Assembly (NCBI GenBank): GCA_052170555.1 | Contig: JBQNAI010000001.1 | Span: forward strand, 62,001-126,000 | Direction of reading: 5' to 3' | Length of the DNA stretch: 64,000 nucleotides | Source: Scybalousia_A sp052170555 | GTDB taxonomy: Bacteria > Bacteroidota > Bacteroidia > Bacteroidales > P3 | In this document: in pieces, positions 1 through 8,528 of the stretch | Layout of the letters: every line of letters begins with the position of its first letter | Position numbering within the stretch: position 1 is the first letter of the stretch | Translations under genes and position numbers: made by a program | Notes under the pieces: generated by a model | Told to the model about the DNA's origin: nothing | Database searches by the model: none | What the model saw: the letters and a program-made list of their open reading frames with translations, nothing else

Positions 1-708
1 AGTGTAACCCTACAAGAAAATTGTTATATAGGAGAGTATTCTGTTTTAGATAAGGGGGTAAAAGTGGGAAAGAATACGAGAATATATCCACAAGTATATA
101 TAGGTGATAATACCATAATAGGTGATAACGTTATCATTTATCCTGGAGTCAAGATATATCATGACGTAGTTATTGGTGATAATTGTATTATTCATTCCGG
201 TGCAGTAATAGGAGCAGATGGCTTTGGATTCGCTCCTTTAGATGATGGCAGTCTAAGAAAAATAGAACAGATAGGGAACGTTATTATAGAGGAGAATGTA
301 GAGATTGGGGCTAATACTTGTGTAGATCGTTCTACTATTGGTTCAACGGTGATACATAGAGGTGTTAAGATAGATAATCTTTGTCAAATTGCCCACAATG
401 TCAGTGTAGGTAACAGTACTGTAATGTCTGCCCAAACAGGTCTTGCTGGGAGTACTCAATTAGGTAAGAATTGTTTTGTTGGTGGTCAAGTAGGTTTTGC
501 AGGACATATAAAGATTGGAGACCGTGTCCAAGTAGGGGCTCAGAGTGGTGTAATGACAGACGTACAGGATGATGCACAATTGTTAGGATCGCCTGCTTTT
601 CCTCCAAAGGAATGGATGCGATCATATGTTTGTTTTAAAAGACTTCCTGATTTGGAAAAAAAAGTAAGAGAGTTAGAAAATAAATTGAGAACCAAAGCAG
701 ATAATTGA
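1..708 (+). CDS. lpxD: UDP-3-O-acylglucosamine N-acyltransferase, 5' end outside window
   Basis: LpxD adds the second 3-hydroxyacyl chain, from acyl-ACP, to UDP-3-O-acylglucosamine in lipid A synthesis in the cytoplasm. The frame is open from base 1, so the true start lies upstream and the GTG at 64 is internal. The visible part is a left-handed beta-helix of hexapeptide repeats (IGDNTIIGDNVII, VIGDNCIIHSGAVIGADGFGF). It contains the QIAHNV motif that carries the family's catalytic histidine and ends in a charged alpha-helix (DLEKKVRELENKL). The N-terminal uridine-binding domain is missing only because of the window edge. The next gene starts 25 bp downstream on the same strand and probably also serves LPS. 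Stop codon is TGA. Confidence 0.95.
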   Translation, partial: SVTLQENCYIGEYSVLDKGVKVGKNTRIYPQVYIGDNTIIGDNVIIYPGVKIYHDVVIGDNCIIHSGAVIGADGFGFAPLDDGSLRKIEQIGNVIIEENVEIGANTCVDRSTIGSTVIHRGVKIDNLCQIAHNVSVGNSTVMSAQTGLAGSTQLGKNCFVGGQVGFAGHIKIGDRVQVGAQSGVMTDVQDDAQLLGSPAFPPKEWMRSYVCFKRLPDLEKKVRELENKLRTKADN

Positions 709-733
709 GAAATTCACATATATAATATTCTTG

Positions 734-2326
734 ATGCAAATTATTGATAATATAAAGAATAAGATAAACTCCTTATCTGTGATAGAATTGGTGGATATCT
801 TTTCGTTGTCGGTTCTAATTAGTGGCATTATTTATTCTCCTTTTCTATTTACTATGGGTCTTATCTTTATGATATTGAGGATTTTATTTATAGGAAAGGT
901 TAAACAAAAAATATTATTATTGAAAAAAAAATACAAAATTTTAATTTGTTTACTGAGTATCTATATTCTGAATATTATAGGACTAATTTGGACTACAAAT
1001 ATAAAAGATGCGTGTTTTGAACTTAATCACAAATTACCTTTTTTAATACTCCCTTTATTTCTCTTGATTATCTCTCCTATCCAAAAGAATATTTTAAATA
1101 CCATTATTATTATTTATATTACTCTTATTGCAAGTGGTATTATTATAGGAATAACTCATTACATTATTGATCCGTATGTGGACAGTAGAGTTCTTATTCC
1201 AACGGCAAGAAATATCTCTTTTGCTTTTCATATTTGTTTTGCGATTTCAGTAATGGTAATAGAGGCTTATAAAAATAGAAAATTACGAAAATATTTTATC
1301 TCCTTATCTCTTTTGTTTTGTGCATACCTATTTATTGCTTCTCTTATAAGTGGAATAGTTTCCATTTTTATTCTTGTTTTTTGCGGATTTATTTATATAT
1401 TGAAAAAATTAAATAAAATTTATTCATTAATTGCTATTGTGATTTTAATATTTATTATATCTTCATCTGCTTACTGGCTATGCAAACAATATGATAATTA
1501 TTTTACACCAAAAGAAGAATTTTTTTTCGGAAGAAATAAAAAAACCTCTTTAGGTAATATTTATCTTATTACTGAGAATAAATCTATAGAAAATGGATAT
1601 TATGTCAATAAATATATGTGTCCCAAGGAGGTAAATAATATGTGGCAGAAACGGACTGGATTGAAGTTGTCGGATTATTGTGAAGGGAAACAAGGAGTAG
1701 AAAATTATAGGTATTATAATGTGATATATCGTTATCTAAATTCTAAAGGACTGAGGAAAGATGCAAAAGGAGTAGCACAATTGTCAAATAATGATATTGA
1801 GAATATAAAAAGAGGATATTCTAACTATATCTACGCAGAAAAGTTTTCTCTGCGTCCGAGATTATATCAAACTTTCTACGAATTTGAACATTATTTACGT
1901 ACAGGTGAAGTAGAAGACATGTCCATAATTCAGAGATATTTTTGGTCAAAAAATGCAATAGATATAATCAAAAAATATCCAATATTTGGTTGTGGGACCG
2001 GCGATGCAAAGGATGAACTTGTTGCTCCTGTAATAACGAAATATCCAAAATTGTGTACAACGGGTTGTAATCCCCATAATCAATTTATCTATATGATTGT
2101 ATCATTTGGTATATTAGGATTCATAGTTACAGTCTTTTACTTGTTTTATCTACCAACGAAATTGCACTTATTTAGAAATAAGTACTTCTGTGCTTTTTTT
2201 GTTATTTCGTTATGTTGGATGTTTGCGGAAAGTAGTTTTGAAAGTTATGAAGGTATGACTTTTATTTCCTTATTGATGTCCTTGTTTTGTTTAAACATCA
2301 ATAATATTTCAGGAAAGATATGGTAA
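734..2326 (+). CDS. O-antigen ligase/polymerase-like membrane protein (Wzy/WaaL type)
   Basis: This is a polytopic inner-membrane protein with hydrophobic blocks over roughly residues 18-250 and 455-525, separated by a large hydrophilic loop. That is the layout of O-antigen ligases and polymerases. Near the end of the loop is NPHNQFIYMIVSFGILGF, which matches the Wzy_C signature (N-x-H-N-x-x, then GxxG). The likely role is joining polysaccharide to lipid A-core or polymerising repeat units on the periplasmic side. ATG at 734 is chosen over the TTG one codon upstream. The gene follows lpxD by 25 bp and ends back to back with the convergent glycosyltransferase, with no base between the stops. 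Ligase and polymerase cannot be told apart from sequence. Confidence 0.75.
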   Translation: MQIIDNIKNKINSLSVIELVDIFSLSVLISGIIYSPFLFTMGLIFMILRILFIGKVKQKILLLKKKYKILICLLSIYILNIIGLIWTTNIKDACFELNHKLPFLILPLFLLIISPIQKNILNTIIIIYITLIASGIIIGITHYIIDPYVDSRVLIPTARNISFAFHICFAISVMVIEAYKNRKLRKYFISLSLLFCAYLFIASLISGIVSIFILVFCGFIYILKKLNKIYSLIAIVILIFIISSSAYWLCKQYDNYFTPKEEFFFGRNKKTSLGNIYLITENKSIENGYYVNKYMCPKEVNNMWQKRTGLKLSDYCEGKQGVENYRYYNVIYRYLNSKGLRKDAKGVAQLSNNDIENIKRGYSNYIYAEKFSLRPRLYQTFYEFEHYLRTGEVEDMSIIQRYFWSKNAIDIIKKYPIFGCGTGDAKDELVAPVITKYPKLCTTGCNPHNQFIYMIVSFGILGFIVTVFYLFYLPTKLHLFRNKYFCAFFVISLCWMFAESSFESYEGMTFISLLMSLFCLNINNISGKIW

Positions 2327-3085
2327 TTATGATTTTTTTTTTGACAATTGTCTGACTTTAATACATTTTATAAATGTTTCAAAGGCCACAATTTTGCATA
2401 TGCGATAACCTACCCAACCGTCCAAAAAGCCTAATTGAAGAAAGTATGTACGAAAGAAAGTCCAACACGGTTTGAACACTATATCCAACAAGTTGACTTG
2501 TTTTCCGCAAGCAATATATTTTTTTGCTCCTAATGTGGAGTATTTGTTTATTCTATTGATGTGTTCTTCGGTAGTATAATACGAATAATGTAGTAAGTCG
2601 CCTTTCAGATGTACTAGTTTAATAGATGCATTCAATCTAATACCTTCATGGACAAATGCTCCTTCGAAATGAGCTAATTCTCTTTTCACCAATCTTATAG
2701 TAGTATCAGGATACCAGCCACAATGTTTTATCCATTTTTCCCCGCAATAATTAGTCATTCTATTGAAAGAGTAAGCATCAGCAATATTATTGTGTTTGAT
2801 TTTCAATATTTCTTGTCTTAGTACCTCATTTAATTGTTCATCTGCATCAAGGGATAGTATATAGTCTCCGGTAGATTGTAATATCGCAAAATTTTTTTGA
2901 GAAGCATAATCTTCAAACTTGTTAGAAATAAACTTCACATTAAATTGTTTGCAAATTTTTTCTGTTCTATCTTTGGAAAAGCTGTCTACAACTACAATTT
3001 CGTCAGCGATTCCAATTACAGACTGCAAACATCTTGAAATATTTCTTTCTTCGTTTAGAGTAATTATTACGATGGATAAAGTCAT
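2327..3085 (-). CDS. glycosyltransferase family 2, LPS core type
   Basis: A 252-residue GT-A glycosyltransferase resembling the WaaE/KdtX group that adds a beta-glucosyl residue to LPS core heptose. The N-terminus LSIVIITLNEERNISRCLQS and the segment IVVVDSFSKDRTEKIC are the nucleotide-sugar binding part. SLDADEQL supplies the metal-binding DxD motif, and YPDTTIRLVKR follows as usual in this family. There is no signal peptide or clear membrane anchor, so it is cytoplasmic or peripheral. It converges on the O-antigen ligase-like gene. Family assignment is firm; the exact donor and acceptor sugars are not known. Confidence 0.85.
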   Translation of the reverse strand: MTLSIVIITLNEERNISRCLQSVIGIADEIVVVDSFSKDRTEKICKQFNVKFISNKFEDYASQKNFAILQSTGDYILSLDADEQLNEVLRQEILKIKHNNIADAYSFNRMTNYCGEKWIKHCGWYPDTTIRLVKRELAHFEGAFVHEGIRLNASIKLVHLKGDLLHYSYYTTEEHINRINKYSTLGAKKYIACGKQVNLLDIVFKPCWTFFRTYFLQLGFLDGWVGYRICKIVAFETFIKCIKVRQLSKKKS

Positions 3086-3139
3086 TATTGTGTTTAGTAT
3101 TTTGAAAACTCAATTCAATAAAATAGTAGAGCTAAAGTA

Positions 3140-3502
3140 TTAAACGATTTGTACTAATTCTTTAAAAATAGATTTTTTTATTGTAGGGAGAAGTGTTTTG
3201 ACATCAATAATATTTATATTGTATTTGTCGAATCGGGTATCCATTCTACTATCTACACTGTGTGCAAAACCATTTTCATCATTAGACTCAAATTCAACAT
3301 AAAGTACAATGCTACGTGGTTTTTTTTCCACAGCAGAAACCAAATCTTCGTGAGCCCATGCCTTACTTACTTTTCCTTCTTTTAAAACTATTATAATTTT
3401 GTCTAATAATTTTTTTCTACAATAACGCGACAGCCAAGAAGGTTTACTTTTTTTTTCTTTTAGACCTCTAAATAACTGTTTACTTGCATCTTTATTTGTC
3501 AT
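3140..3502 (-). CDS. hypothetical protein, 120 aa
   Basis: I do not recognise this protein. It is soluble and rich in Lys and Arg in its first 45 residues (KEKKSKPSWLSRYCRKKLLDK), followed by an alternating strand-like part (PRSIVLYVEFES) and a helical C-terminus. No signal peptide, metal motif or nucleotide motif is visible. It starts 30 bp downstream of rnfA on the same strand and is probably co-transcribed with it. The ORF is open and its codon use resembles the neighbours, so it is likely expressed, but it could be the remnant of a larger gene. Confidence 0.45.
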   Translation of the reverse strand: MTNKDASKQLFRGLKEKKSKPSWLSRYCRKKLLDKIIIVLKEGKVSKAWAHEDLVSAVEKKPRSIVLYVEFESNDENGFAHSVDSRMDTRFDKYNINIIDVKTLLPTIKKSIFKELVQIV

Positions 3503-3532
3503 AAATTGCCTATTTCATTTTATTGTTTTTGA

Positions 3533-4111
3533 TTATATTTTTACGAGTCCAGCAAATCCCATAAAAGCCATTGCCAATATTCCAGCCGAGATTAAAGCTA
3601 TAGGCGTACCTCTCATCCCTTTTGGGACACTTGCTAACTCTAAATGTTCGCGTATGCCTGCAAATAAAATCAATGATAAAGTAAAACCAATAGCAATGGA
3701 AATGGAATATACCAATCCTTGTAATAGGTGCAAATCTTTTTGAATGACTAATATTGCTACACCGAGTACAGCACAGTTTGTAGTAATCAATGGTAAAAAT
3801 ACACCTAATGCTTGATATAAAGGAGGACTTATTCTTTTTAAGATAATTTCTACCATCTGGACAAGAGCCGCAATAACTAAAATAAACATTATTGTTTGTA
3901 AAAATTCCAATCCTAAAGGAATTAAAATACATTGTTGAATAAGGAATGTAACCAAGCTAGCGATGGTCATTACAAAAACGACAGCCATGCCCATTCCTGA
4001 TGCCGTACTTACCTTAGTAGATACACCTAAAAAAGGGCATATTCCTAAGAATTGACTTAGAACGACATTGTTTACGAATATTGCAAATACAAAAAGCTTT
4101 AAATACTCCAT
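3533..4111 (-). CDS. rnfA: electron transport complex subunit RnfA, without other rnf genes nearby
   Basis: RnfA is one of two antiparallel six-helix membrane subunits of the Rnf ferredoxin:NAD+ oxidoreductase, an ion-pumping complex. The sequence is near full family length (192 aa). It shows FVNNVVLSQFLGICPFLGVS, a GMGMAVVFVMTIAS helix, PLITTNCAVLGVA and the typical ending MAFMGFAGLVKI. This fits RnfA/RsxA; the paralogue NqrE is the main alternative. Normally rnfBCDGEA form one operon with rnfA at the end. Here the upstream neighbour is a MATE exporter and rnfA has its own TAnnTTTG box at 4196-4203, so it is a separate transcription unit. Confidence 0.88.
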   Translation of the reverse strand: MEYLKLFVFAIFVNNVVLSQFLGICPFLGVSTKVSTASGMGMAVVFVMTIASLVTFLIQQCILIPLGLEFLQTIMFILVIAALVQMVEIILKRISPPLYQALGVFLPLITTNCAVLGVAILVIQKDLHLLQGLVYSISIAIGFTLSLILFAGIREHLELASVPKGMRGTPIALISAGILAMAFMGFAGLVKI

Positions 4112-4195
4112 GGATTCTCAATTTTTTGTTTTTATTTAGCTCATATTTCTTTATTTTAAAGAAATAAATTCATACTTAATCTTCATGATGGAGTG

Positions 4196-4203
4196 CAAAA
4201 ATA
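4196..4203 (-). promoter_or_regulatory. Bacteroidota -7 box for rnfA
   Basis: On the minus strand this reads TATTTTTG, matching TAnnTTTG, 85 bp upstream of the rnfA ATG. It suggests that rnfA is transcribed alone and not as the tail of an rnf operon. No convincing -33 TTTG was identified. Confidence 0.4.
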
Positions 4204-4255
4204 ATGAAAATAAAAATATTGAAGAAGTTTTTACAATTTTTTTTGTATTTTAATA

Positions 4256-4280
4256 CTGTTTGCCTTTTTAAAGCAAACAG
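4256..4280 (-). terminator. hairpin downstream of the MATE gene
   Basis: CTGTTTGC (4256-4263) pairs perfectly with GCAAACAG (4273-4280), and the inner TTT/AAA can extend the stem. It lies about 200 bp beyond the MATE stop on that gene's strand, so it may end that transcript, but no clear U-run follows. The rest of the 368-bp gap 4112-4479 holds only the rnfA promoter and AT-rich sequence; no trace of rnfE or rnfG is visible. Confidence 0.3.
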
Positions 4281-4479
4281 AGGAATTACCTGTAATATAT
4301 GAATATGCATACATTGTGTTATATAGAATAAAAATTAGTATGAGAATAATATTGTATTAAAATTTTTGATTTATATTATATAGTGAAAAGTTATTCTTTT
4401 ATGATAGAATAAGGCTATGGGAAAAAGAAAAAAATAGAAAAGTAAGTTTGAAATTACAATATGGTACAGAAAGGTGAAA

Positions 4480-5805
4480 TTATATTTTTTTAACTCTCCA
4501 ATTGAAATACTTGAAATAAATGAAGGAAAGAATTAATAATGTAAGATTATACACTATGTCCGAAGTCCAACTGATAACAAGACTACTTTGTAAATAATAT
4601 ATGACATACCATATATATACAGTGTAAATTATAAGAGTAAAAATCTCCATCTGTAAAACCTTTCTAGTATTTCCTGTCCCAGCGACACTCTCATATAGGA
4701 TGCTCTGTGGGATTCCAATAATATTTATAGCAAGTAAATCCCACATTATCGGCTTGCCCAACTCTTTTAGTTCCTCTATGTTGGTAAAAAGTGATAGTAT
4801 AGTTTGTGGGAATATAATGTAAACCAAGATTATTGGCATGACGCACAAATAAGCAATTTTTATATGGCTAAAAATTGTAGGCATAACTTCATTGACCTTA
4901 TTCATTCCTAATAAATTGCTTACAATTGTACAACAAGTATAAGCAAAAGCTGTAAAGGAAACGAATACTATACCGTTCATTCCTCTAATAATATTAGTGA
5001 TTGCAATCTCCTTTTCTCCCAAATGTTCAATAAATATATAAAATATAAGCCACGTTCCTACTCCACATACATTCTGAAGCATAGTCCATATTGATAAATT
5101 CCAAACTTGTTTCAATACTGAAAAATCTAAATGAGGGAAGATATTTAATCCAAACTTTTGCTTGTCAATTCTGTATTTTGTGTACACAATATAGTATATC
5201 AGAGCTACAAGTTCGGCAAGAGAGGTGCCAAGAGCTGCTCCTATTATTCCAAGTTGAGGGAATCCATACTTACCAAATATGAATATGTAATTGAAAATGC
5301 AGTTTGATATTACCATAACAATGGAAACAGGCATTAAAATTTTAGTTTGCATCGTACCCATGAAGAAGGAACGATACATAGTAGAAACTGCAGCAAACAT
5401 TAAACCTAATGTTCGCCAATTTAAATAACTTATTGTTGCCGAATATATTTTTGAAGATGATAAAAAATGATATAAAATACTTGGAACGCAAAAGAATGTA
5501 AACGATATGACAATTAGTGCCAAAAATATTTGGAAATAAATTCCTTGATAAAAGATATTTCCAATTTGAGAATAATTCTTTTCTCCATTTCTCCGGGCAA
5601 TAATGATTTGAGTTCCTAATGCAAACCCGAAACTTGCCATAAAAAGAAATATGGCGAACACTCCACCAATAGCACTAGCCCCAAGCTCTATCTCGGATAG
5701 CCTGCCAAGAAAGGCATTATCTATAATAGTGAGTAGTTGTTCAACAAGCATACTCACAAGTACGGGAAAGGTTATCTTTAATATATCTTTGGTCGTATAA
5801 GTCAA
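4480..5805 (-). CDS. MATE family multidrug/Na+ antiporter
   Basis: A 441-residue protein with about 12 transmembrane helices and the two-fold repeat of the MATE exporter family. The N-terminus DILKITFPVLVSMLVEQLLTIIDNAFLGRLSEIELGA is the classic MatE opening, and the second half repeats the pattern (LSIWTMLQNVCGVGTWLIFY). Members export cationic drugs or metabolites in exchange for Na+ or H+; the substrate here is unknown. It lies between rnfA and a flavoprotein gene on the same strand, with gaps of 368 and 162 bp, so it is probably transcribed alone. Confidence 0.88.
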   Translation of the reverse strand: MTYTTKDILKITFPVLVSMLVEQLLTIIDNAFLGRLSEIELGASAIGGVFAIFLFMASFGFALGTQIIIARRNGEKNYSQIGNIFYQGIYFQIFLALIVISFTFFCVPSILYHFLSSSKIYSATISYLNWRTLGLMFAAVSTMYRSFFMGTMQTKILMPVSIVMVISNCIFNYIFIFGKYGFPQLGIIGAALGTSLAELVALIYYIVYTKYRIDKQKFGLNIFPHLDFSVLKQVWNLSIWTMLQNVCGVGTWLIFYIFIEHLGEKEIAITNIIRGMNGIVFVSFTAFAYTCCTIVSNLLGMNKVNEVMPTIFSHIKIAYLCVMPIILVYIIFPQTILSLFTNIEELKELGKPIMWDLLAINIIGIPQSILYESVAGTGNTRKVLQMEIFTLIIYTVYIWYVIYYLQSSLVISWTSDIVYNLTLLILSFIYFKYFNWRVKKI

Positions 5806-5967
5806 ATTATTGATATATTTGTGTTTTAATATTATTTTTCAAAAAACTGTATGGGAATATGGATATTTGATGTAAATGTATTAAATTTTGAGATTATTAA
5901 GTGTAAGTATGATTTGAAGATTTAGTGTGTTATAAAAGCTATTAAAAAATTATAAAAGTTATTGCAA

Positions 5968-7224
5968 TTATAATGATGTATACCTTTTTATAATACTTTG
6001 TGCAGCTTTTACTGCTGTAGAGAAGGCTATTTGTAGATTGTAGCCGCCTGTATCTGCATCCAAATCCAACAATTCTCCGACAATGTACAAATTAGGTACC
6101 TTTTTGCTCTCTAAACTCCATTTATTAACATCATTGAGAGATACTCCTCCTGCAGTAATAATTGCTTCTTTCCACCCCATGGTACCTACAATTTCTTGTC
6201 TTCTGCATTTGAGATACCAAAGCAAGGTCTTTGCATCTTTATCCGTCAGTTTGTATCCCATTATCTTGGGATTAATTTTGCAAACTTGCAAAATTTCATT
6301 GACCATTAGTTTTGGTACCCATTTTCTCACAATAGAGGAGACATTTTCTGTTCTTCGGGTTTTAAATGTTTTCAAAATCTCTTCATATAACCTATCTTGG
6401 TATATTTTAGGTTTGAAGTCAACTGTTAGAAACATTCGTTTGCCATTATCAAACTTCCTTGCAATTTCACGTGATATCGTAAGTACGATAGGTCCTGTAA
6501 CCCCATATTCATCCAAACAAATATCACCAAAATGGGTCGTGATAATATTTTTGTTGTTATCAGTTACTATCACCTCACAATTCTTTATTTCAACGTTTTG
6601 TAACGAAGATGGGTAACCATTTGTTGTCCTTAATCCTACAAGTATAGGGATTGGTGTCACAATATTGTGTCCTAACATTTTTAAAATACGGTATCCGTCT
6701 CCGGTTGAGCCAGTTGTAGGATAGGATTTGCCACCCGTACAAATTATTACGTTATCCGCAAAAATTTTTTCTCCATTTGCAATAACTCCTATAGCCTTAC
6801 CTTCTTCTACTATCAAATGCTTGACTTCGCAATTTTTATGGATTTCTACATTTTCGTTATATTCGACATCTCTCAATAAAGCAAAAAAGATATCTGTTGC
6901 CTTATTACTTTTGGGGTATATGCGATTGCCACGTTCAACTACTAACTCAACTCCTTTGTTTTCAAAGAAATCTATTAGATCTTGGTTATTGAAATAATTA
7001 AATGATGGAATAAAAAAATCTGATGAAGATATATGATTCAAAAATTCCTCTTTTGAGCATACATTTGTAAGATTGCAACGCCCTTTCCCCGTTATACGAA
7101 GTTTTAATCCTAATTGATGTTTTTTCTCTATCAGTATAACCTTTACACCAGCCTTGACCAGTTGATTAGTTGCCATCAAACCACTTGCACCCGCACCTAC
7201 AATAATTGTTTTTGAAGACTTCAT
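5968..7224 (-). CDS. FAD-dependent oxidoreductase, HI0933/YhiN-BaiN family
   Basis: A cytoplasmic flavoprotein of 418 residues, the normal length for this family. A dinucleotide-binding motif opens the protein (IVGAGASGLMATNQL, residues about 7-21). It is followed by the family signature ITGKGRCNLTN, then CTGGKSYPTTGSTGDG, and near the C-terminus GELLDLDADTGGYNLQIAFSTA, which closes the FAD site. The physiological substrate is not established for most members. It starts 27 bp after era on the same strand and probably belongs to a tRNA-His-era-oxidoreductase transcript. Confidence 0.88.
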   Translation of the reverse strand: MKSSKTIIVGAGASGLMATNQLVKAGVKVILIEKKHQLGLKLRITGKGRCNLTNVCSKEEFLNHISSSDFFIPSFNYFNNQDLIDFFENKGVELVVERGNRIYPKSNKATDIFFALLRDVEYNENVEIHKNCEVKHLIVEEGKAIGVIANGEKIFADNVIICTGGKSYPTTGSTGDGYRILKMLGHNIVTPIPILVGLRTTNGYPSSLQNVEIKNCEVIVTDNNKNIITTHFGDICLDEYGVTGPIVLTISREIARKFDNGKRMFLTVDFKPKIYQDRLYEEILKTFKTRRTENVSSIVRKWVPKLMVNEILQVCKINPKIMGYKLTDKDAKTLLWYLKCRRQEIVGTMGWKEAIITAGGVSLNDVNKWSLESKKVPNLYIVGELLDLDADTGGYNLQIAFSTAVKAAQSIIKRYTSL

Positions 7225-7251
7225 ATACGAGACAATGTAATAATGATATTA

Positions 7252-8127
7252 TCACCTATTTATATACCCGAAAAATTTTAAGTCCTTCATATTGTTACGC
7301 CAATTATTTTTTACTTTTACAAATAATTTTAAGTAAGTATGTTTGCCAGAAAAGCTTTCTATATCCTTACGAGCTTGTATCCCCACTTTTTTTATCATCA
7401 ATCCTCCTTTACCTATTATGATATTCTTTTGACTTTCTCTTTCTACATATATGATAGCAGAAATATGGTCAATATCCTGTTCTTCCTTATAGTCTTCAAT
7501 TGCAACTTCTACACTGTAAGGAATTTCTTTAGTATAATTTAACAGAATTTTCTCTCGAATAATTTCAGAAGCAAAAAAACGCATGGATTTATCCGTAAGT
7601 TCGTCTTGGGAGAAGTACGGTGGATTCTCAGGCAAGAGATTATAAAGTGTTCGTTTCACTTCTTCAATGTTGAATTTCTCTTTTGCAGACACAGGTATAA
7701 TTATAGCACGAGGGATTCTCTCCTGCCAGTATTGAAGCATCTTATTAACGGTCTCCTGTTGAGAAATATCAATCTTATTTAGTATTATTACAATGGGAGT
7801 TTTACAATTAATGATTTTATCTAAGATATTCTCATTTTTTAGCTTTTCTCCAATTTCTGTAACCAATAGAAAAATATCGGCATCTTGCAAAGCACTACTG
7901 ATAAATCCGAACATTTGTTCATGGAGTTTGTTGGCAATATTTACAATGCCTGGAGTATCCGAAAAAATCATTTGGAAATCATCGCCATTCAATATTCCCA
8001 TTATGCGGTGTCTTGTAGTTTGAGCTTTGTATGTGATGATACTAAGATTTTCTCCCACTAAGGCATTCATTAATGTACTCTTGCCTACATTGGGATTTCC
8101 AATAATATTTATAAAACCAGATTTCAT
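7252..8127 (-). CDS. era: GTPase Era, 16S rRNA maturation
   Basis: Era is a Ras-like GTPase with a KH domain that binds the 3' end of 16S rRNA during 30S assembly. All motifs are visible: G1 GNPNVGKS (residues about 9-16), an effector region with TTRH, G3 DTPG, G4 NKID and G5 SAKE. The C-terminal KH domain has the GKGG loop (IIIGKGGLMIKKVG). Length 291 is normal. ATG at 8127 is supported by homology of the opening MKSGFINIIGNPNVGKS. The only promoter seen is upstream of tRNA-His, and only 9 nt separate the mature tRNA 3' end from this start codon, so era is probably expressed from the tRNA transcript. Confidence 0.96.
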   Translation of the reverse strand: MKSGFINIIGNPNVGKSTLMNALVGENLSIITYKAQTTRHRIMGILNGDDFQMIFSDTPGIVNIANKLHEQMFGFISSALQDADIFLLVTEIGEKLKNENILDKIINCKTPIVIILNKIDISQQETVNKMLQYWQERIPRAIIIPVSAKEKFNIEEVKRTLYNLLPENPPYFSQDELTDKSMRFFASEIIREKILLNYTKEIPYSVEVAIEDYKEEQDIDHISAIIYVERESQKNIIIGKGGLMIKKVGIQARKDIESFSGKHTYLKLFVKVKNNWRNNMKDLKFFGYINR

Positions 8128-8136
8128 TTTGCTAAG

Positions 8137-8210
8137 GGTACCTGGTGAGATTCGAACTCACGACAACCGGAACCACAATCCGGTGCTCTAACCACTGAAC
8201 TACAGATACC
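8137..8210 (-). tRNA. tRNA-His (anticodon GTG)
   Basis: Read on the minus strand, the cloverleaf is complete. It has the extra G at position -1, acceptor GTATCTG paired with CAGGTAC, and D arm GTTC/GAGC. The anticodon arm is CCGGA-TTGTGGT-TCCGG with anticodon GTG, and the T arm is GTGAG-TTCGAAT-CTCAC. G-1 opposite discriminator C73 is the identity signature of histidine tRNA. CCA is not encoded (CTTAG follows), so it must be added after 3' trimming. Confidence 0.97.
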
Positions 8211-8229
8211 ATCTCTTGATCTCAGTTTG

Positions 8230-8237
8230 CAAAATTA
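8230..8237 (-). promoter_or_regulatory. -7 box for the tRNA-His/era transcript
   Basis: The minus strand reads TAATTTTG, a match to TAnnTTTG, 20 bp upstream of the first tRNA base. It is the only candidate promoter seen for tRNA-His and era. Confidence 0.55.
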
Positions 8238-8453
8238 CAATTTTTTTATCTAATGACAAAAAATAGGACTAAAATTTTTATTATTGTTATTATAAATATA
8301 AGATTTTTAGTGTGATAAAGTTATTGTTATATTTTTTATTATCGTTACATTTATTCATTTGTGTGATTCAAATGATAATTACGACACAGGAAAATGATGC
8401 AAAAGAGAATAACTATTATTTAACAATTGTAGTGTGAGATTAGTAAATTGTTT

Positions 8454-8480
8454 TTCGAAAAGAGTTTATTCTTTTTTGAA
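8454..8480. repeat. decayed copy of the TTCAAGAAAGAA palindrome
   Basis: TTCGAAAAGAG, TTTA, TTCTTTTTTGAA lie in succession. The layout and the central TTTATTCTTT match the perfect hairpin at 52375-52402, with a few arm mismatches. It sits about 50 bp downstream of the methyltransferase remnant. The remaining gap (8211-8528) holds the tRNA promoter and AT-rich DNA with nothing else recognisable. Confidence 0.45.
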
Positions 8481-8528
8481 GTTGGTATAAAATAATGAGA
8501 ATTAATATTCCATTATATTTACTGAGGG

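Noticed and set aside
401..625. Minus-strand ORF inside lpxD, and many similar opposite-strand ORFs across the window.
   Set aside because: They overlap strongly supported genes, have no family features and arise from the AT-rich codon pattern.
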